In this document: positions 63,027 through 64,000 of the stretch, piece by piece
How positions within the stretch are numbered: the first letter of the stretch is position 1
Layout of the letters: every line of letters begins with the position of its first letter
Assembly: GCF_001417735.1 (NCBI RefSeq)
Contig: NZ_BBUZ01000024.1
Span: forward strand, 699,798 to 763,797
DNA length: 64,000 bases
Source of the DNA: Streptomyces sp. NBRC 110028
GTDB taxonomy: Bacteria; Actinomycetota; Actinomycetes; Streptomycetales; Streptomycetaceae
Direction of reading: 5' to 3'
The notes under the pieces: model-generated
Told to the model about the DNA's origin: nothing
The model's database searches: none
The model's input: the letters and a program-made list of their open reading frames with translations, nothing else
Made by a program: the position numbers and the translations under genes

Positions 63027-63057
63027 GAAGGCCCCCGCCTCTTGGCGGGAGCCTTTC
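63027..63057. terminator. Hairpin between osaC and the tRNA gene
   Basis: Stem gaaggcccccgcc (63027-63039) pairs with ggcgggagcctttc (63044-63057) with one mismatch and loop tctt, 59 bp after the osaC stop and 8 bp from the tRNA 3' end. It can serve both convergent units. Confidence 0.75.
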
Positions 63058-63064
63058 GCAGGAG

Positions 63065-63137
63065 AGCCCCAATACGGAATCGAACCGTAGACCTTCTCCT
63101 TACCATGGAGACGCTCTGCCGACTGAGCTATTGGGGC
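63065..63137 (-). tRNA. tRNA-Thr(GGT)
   Basis: A 73-nt cloverleaf on the minus strand: acceptor gccccaa/ttggggc, D arm tagctcagtcggcagagc, anticodon stem tctcc/ggaga around loop atggtaa (anticodon GGT, reads ACC/ACU), T arm tacgg/ccgta with ttcgatt loop. CCA is not encoded. It is the only RNA gene in the window. Confidence 0.95.
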
Positions 63138-63198
63138 GCGGCAACGGAATAGATCATACCCGAACTCGAGCACGCTCTCGACCACCCGCCCCAGCCGC

Positions 63199-63897
63199 TC
63201 ACGCCGCTGACTGCAACAGACCTCCCAGCGCGTTGCAGGCCGAGACCACCCGCTGCAACTCCCGCCGCGACATGGCCGGGTCGACGGGGAGGGCGAGGCA
63301 TTCGTCGGCCGCCCGTTCCGTCTCAGCGAGCCACAGATCCCGCCGGAAGCGCGCCGTGCGGTGTGCCGGGGTCTGGATGGGCACGTGGCACACGACGCCG
63401 CGAGAACGCAGCGTACGGGCGAACGCGTCCCGGTCCGGGCGCCCATTGCCCGGCACCCTCACGACGTACTGCTGATAGGTGTGTTCGAGGCCGGGCTTGG
63501 CCGCGGGAGTGACGACCCCGCGCAGCTTTCCGTTCAGATAGGCCGCGTTGGCCTGTCGGCGCAGCACCTCTCCGACCGGCTCGCACACGGCGCCGTGTCC
63601 GATCACCAGCACGCCGTGCCGCTGCCCCAGCTCGGTGAGGCGCGCCATGTCGGCCGGGTGCCCGAAGGTGTGTATGGCCACGATGGCCGCGGTCCGGGGC
63701 GTCAGCGCCTCGGCCACCGCGTCCGGATCTATGCAGAAGGTGTGGGCGTCGATGTCCACGAATACCGGCCGCGCGCCGGCGAGGAGCACCGCCTCCGCCG
63801 CTTCGGGTGTGCCGTAGGACGGCACGATCACCTCGTCGCCCGGCCGTACGCCCGACCGGGCCAACTCACGCCTGAGCTCATCCGTTGGAGTCCCCAT
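63199..63897 (-). CDS. Shortened DegT/DnrJ/EryC1-family protein, probably not an aminotransferase
   Basis: About 232 residues against 370-400 for the family. The fold segments DEVIVPSYGTPEAAEAVLLA, PVFVDIDAHTFCID and AIVAIHTFGHPADMARLTEL match the N-terminal part, and HTYQQYVVRVPGNGRPDRD with the Arg/His-rich C-terminal part are kept. The usual EDAAQ motif reads IGHGAV, so the PLP-contacting Asp is lost, and the block with the PLP lysine is absent. The start is uncertain: ATG 63897, ATG 63906, GTG 63915 and GTG 63945 are in frame, none with a clear site. A structural or regulatory role is possible. Confidence 0.75.
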   Translation of the reverse strand: MGTPTDELRRELARSGVRPGDEVIVPSYGTPEAAEAVLLAGARPVFVDIDAHTFCIDPDAVAEALTPRTAAIVAIHTFGHPADMARLTELGQRHGVLVIGHGAVCEPVGEVLRRQANAAYLNGKLRGVVTPAAKPGLEHTYQQYVVRVPGNGRPDRDAFARTLRSRGVVCHVPIQTPAHRTARFRRDLWLAETERAADECLALPVDPAMSRRELQRVVSACNALGGLLQSAA

Positions 63898-63903
63898 GAA
63901 CGG

Positions 63904-63923
63904 CATGTTGCCCACGCAACATG
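63904..63923. promoter_or_regulatory. Perfect inverted repeat at the 5' end of the DegT-like gene
   Basis: Arms catgttgc and gcaacatg around ccac. It begins 7 bp before ATG 63897, so it could block translation or serve as an operator; if the longer start is used it lies in the coding region. Confidence 0.45.
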
Positions 63924-63952
63924 AACACCGAGTGGCCCGCAACACAACAAAA

Positions 63953-63993
63953 AGAGAGGCCTGTCGGGAACCGAAGTTCCGACAGGCCTCTCT
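63953..63993 (-). terminator. Intrinsic terminator with T-tract, reading leftward
   Basis: 17-bp arms (63953-63969 and 63977-63993) with one mismatch, followed on the minus strand by tttttgttg. It ends a leftward transcript that begins outside the window, about 50 bp before the DegT-like gene. Confidence 0.85.
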
Positions 63994-64000
63994 CCAATAT

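Overview
This is a contiguous 64 kb piece of a Streptomyces chromosome, about 70% G+C. Gene content and order match the conserved core around lexA, recA and ftsK; from memory this is roughly the SCO5746 to SCO5805 segment of S. coelicolor, read in reverse. There is one tRNA gene, no rRNA and no CRISPR array. No complete insertion sequence or prophage is visible. Most of the window is vertically inherited chromosome.

Layout, left to right. (1) 1-6.2 kb: class II ribonucleotide reductase nrdJ (cut by the window edge) with its repressor nrdR, two NrdR boxes, then SOS repressor lexA with its own SOS box, and a DinG-type helicase. (2) 6.4-10.9 kb: a minimal three-gene NIS siderophore-like cluster (acyltransferase, IucA/IucC synthetase, class III aminotransferase). 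(3) 11-24 kb: secreted protease, HflX, M1 peptidase, RshA, DapF, the tRNA-modifying enzymes MiaA and MiaB, and small conserved proteins. (4) 24-31 kb: a glutamate island with an orphan TAXI-type binding protein, the GluK/GluR two-component pair and the divergent gluABCD ABC importer. (5) 31-34.2 kb: a FAD monooxygenase, then a cysteine dioxygenase/rhodanese pair preceded by a Cys-rich leader ORF. (6) 34-45.4 kb: recX-recA with an SOS box, an AI-2E-type membrane protein, a large Lhr helicase paired with an Fpg/Nei glycosylase, and an SDR. (7) 45.7-53.4 kb: dps, clgR, cinA, pgsA, rimO, a RodZ-like protein and ftsK. (8) 53.6-63 kb: the osmoadaptation locus osaB, osaA and osaC. Then come tRNA-Thr(GGT) and a shortened DegT-family protein.

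Functionally the window combines DNA repair and SOS control (lexA, recA, recX, dinG, lhr, nei-like), nucleotide supply (nrdRJ), amino-acid uptake and sensing (glu), sulfur homeostasis (leader/CDO/rhodanese), and stress and morphogenesis signalling (rshA, clgR, osaABC, dps, ftsK). The least explained items are the Cys leader ORF at 33135-33224, two related repeats inserted in frame and in opposite orientation inside lhr, the orphan TAXI protein beside GluK, the DegT protein without catalytic residues, and the minimal NIS cluster. Start codons were chosen from ribosome binding sites and family alignment, so several differ from the longest open frame.
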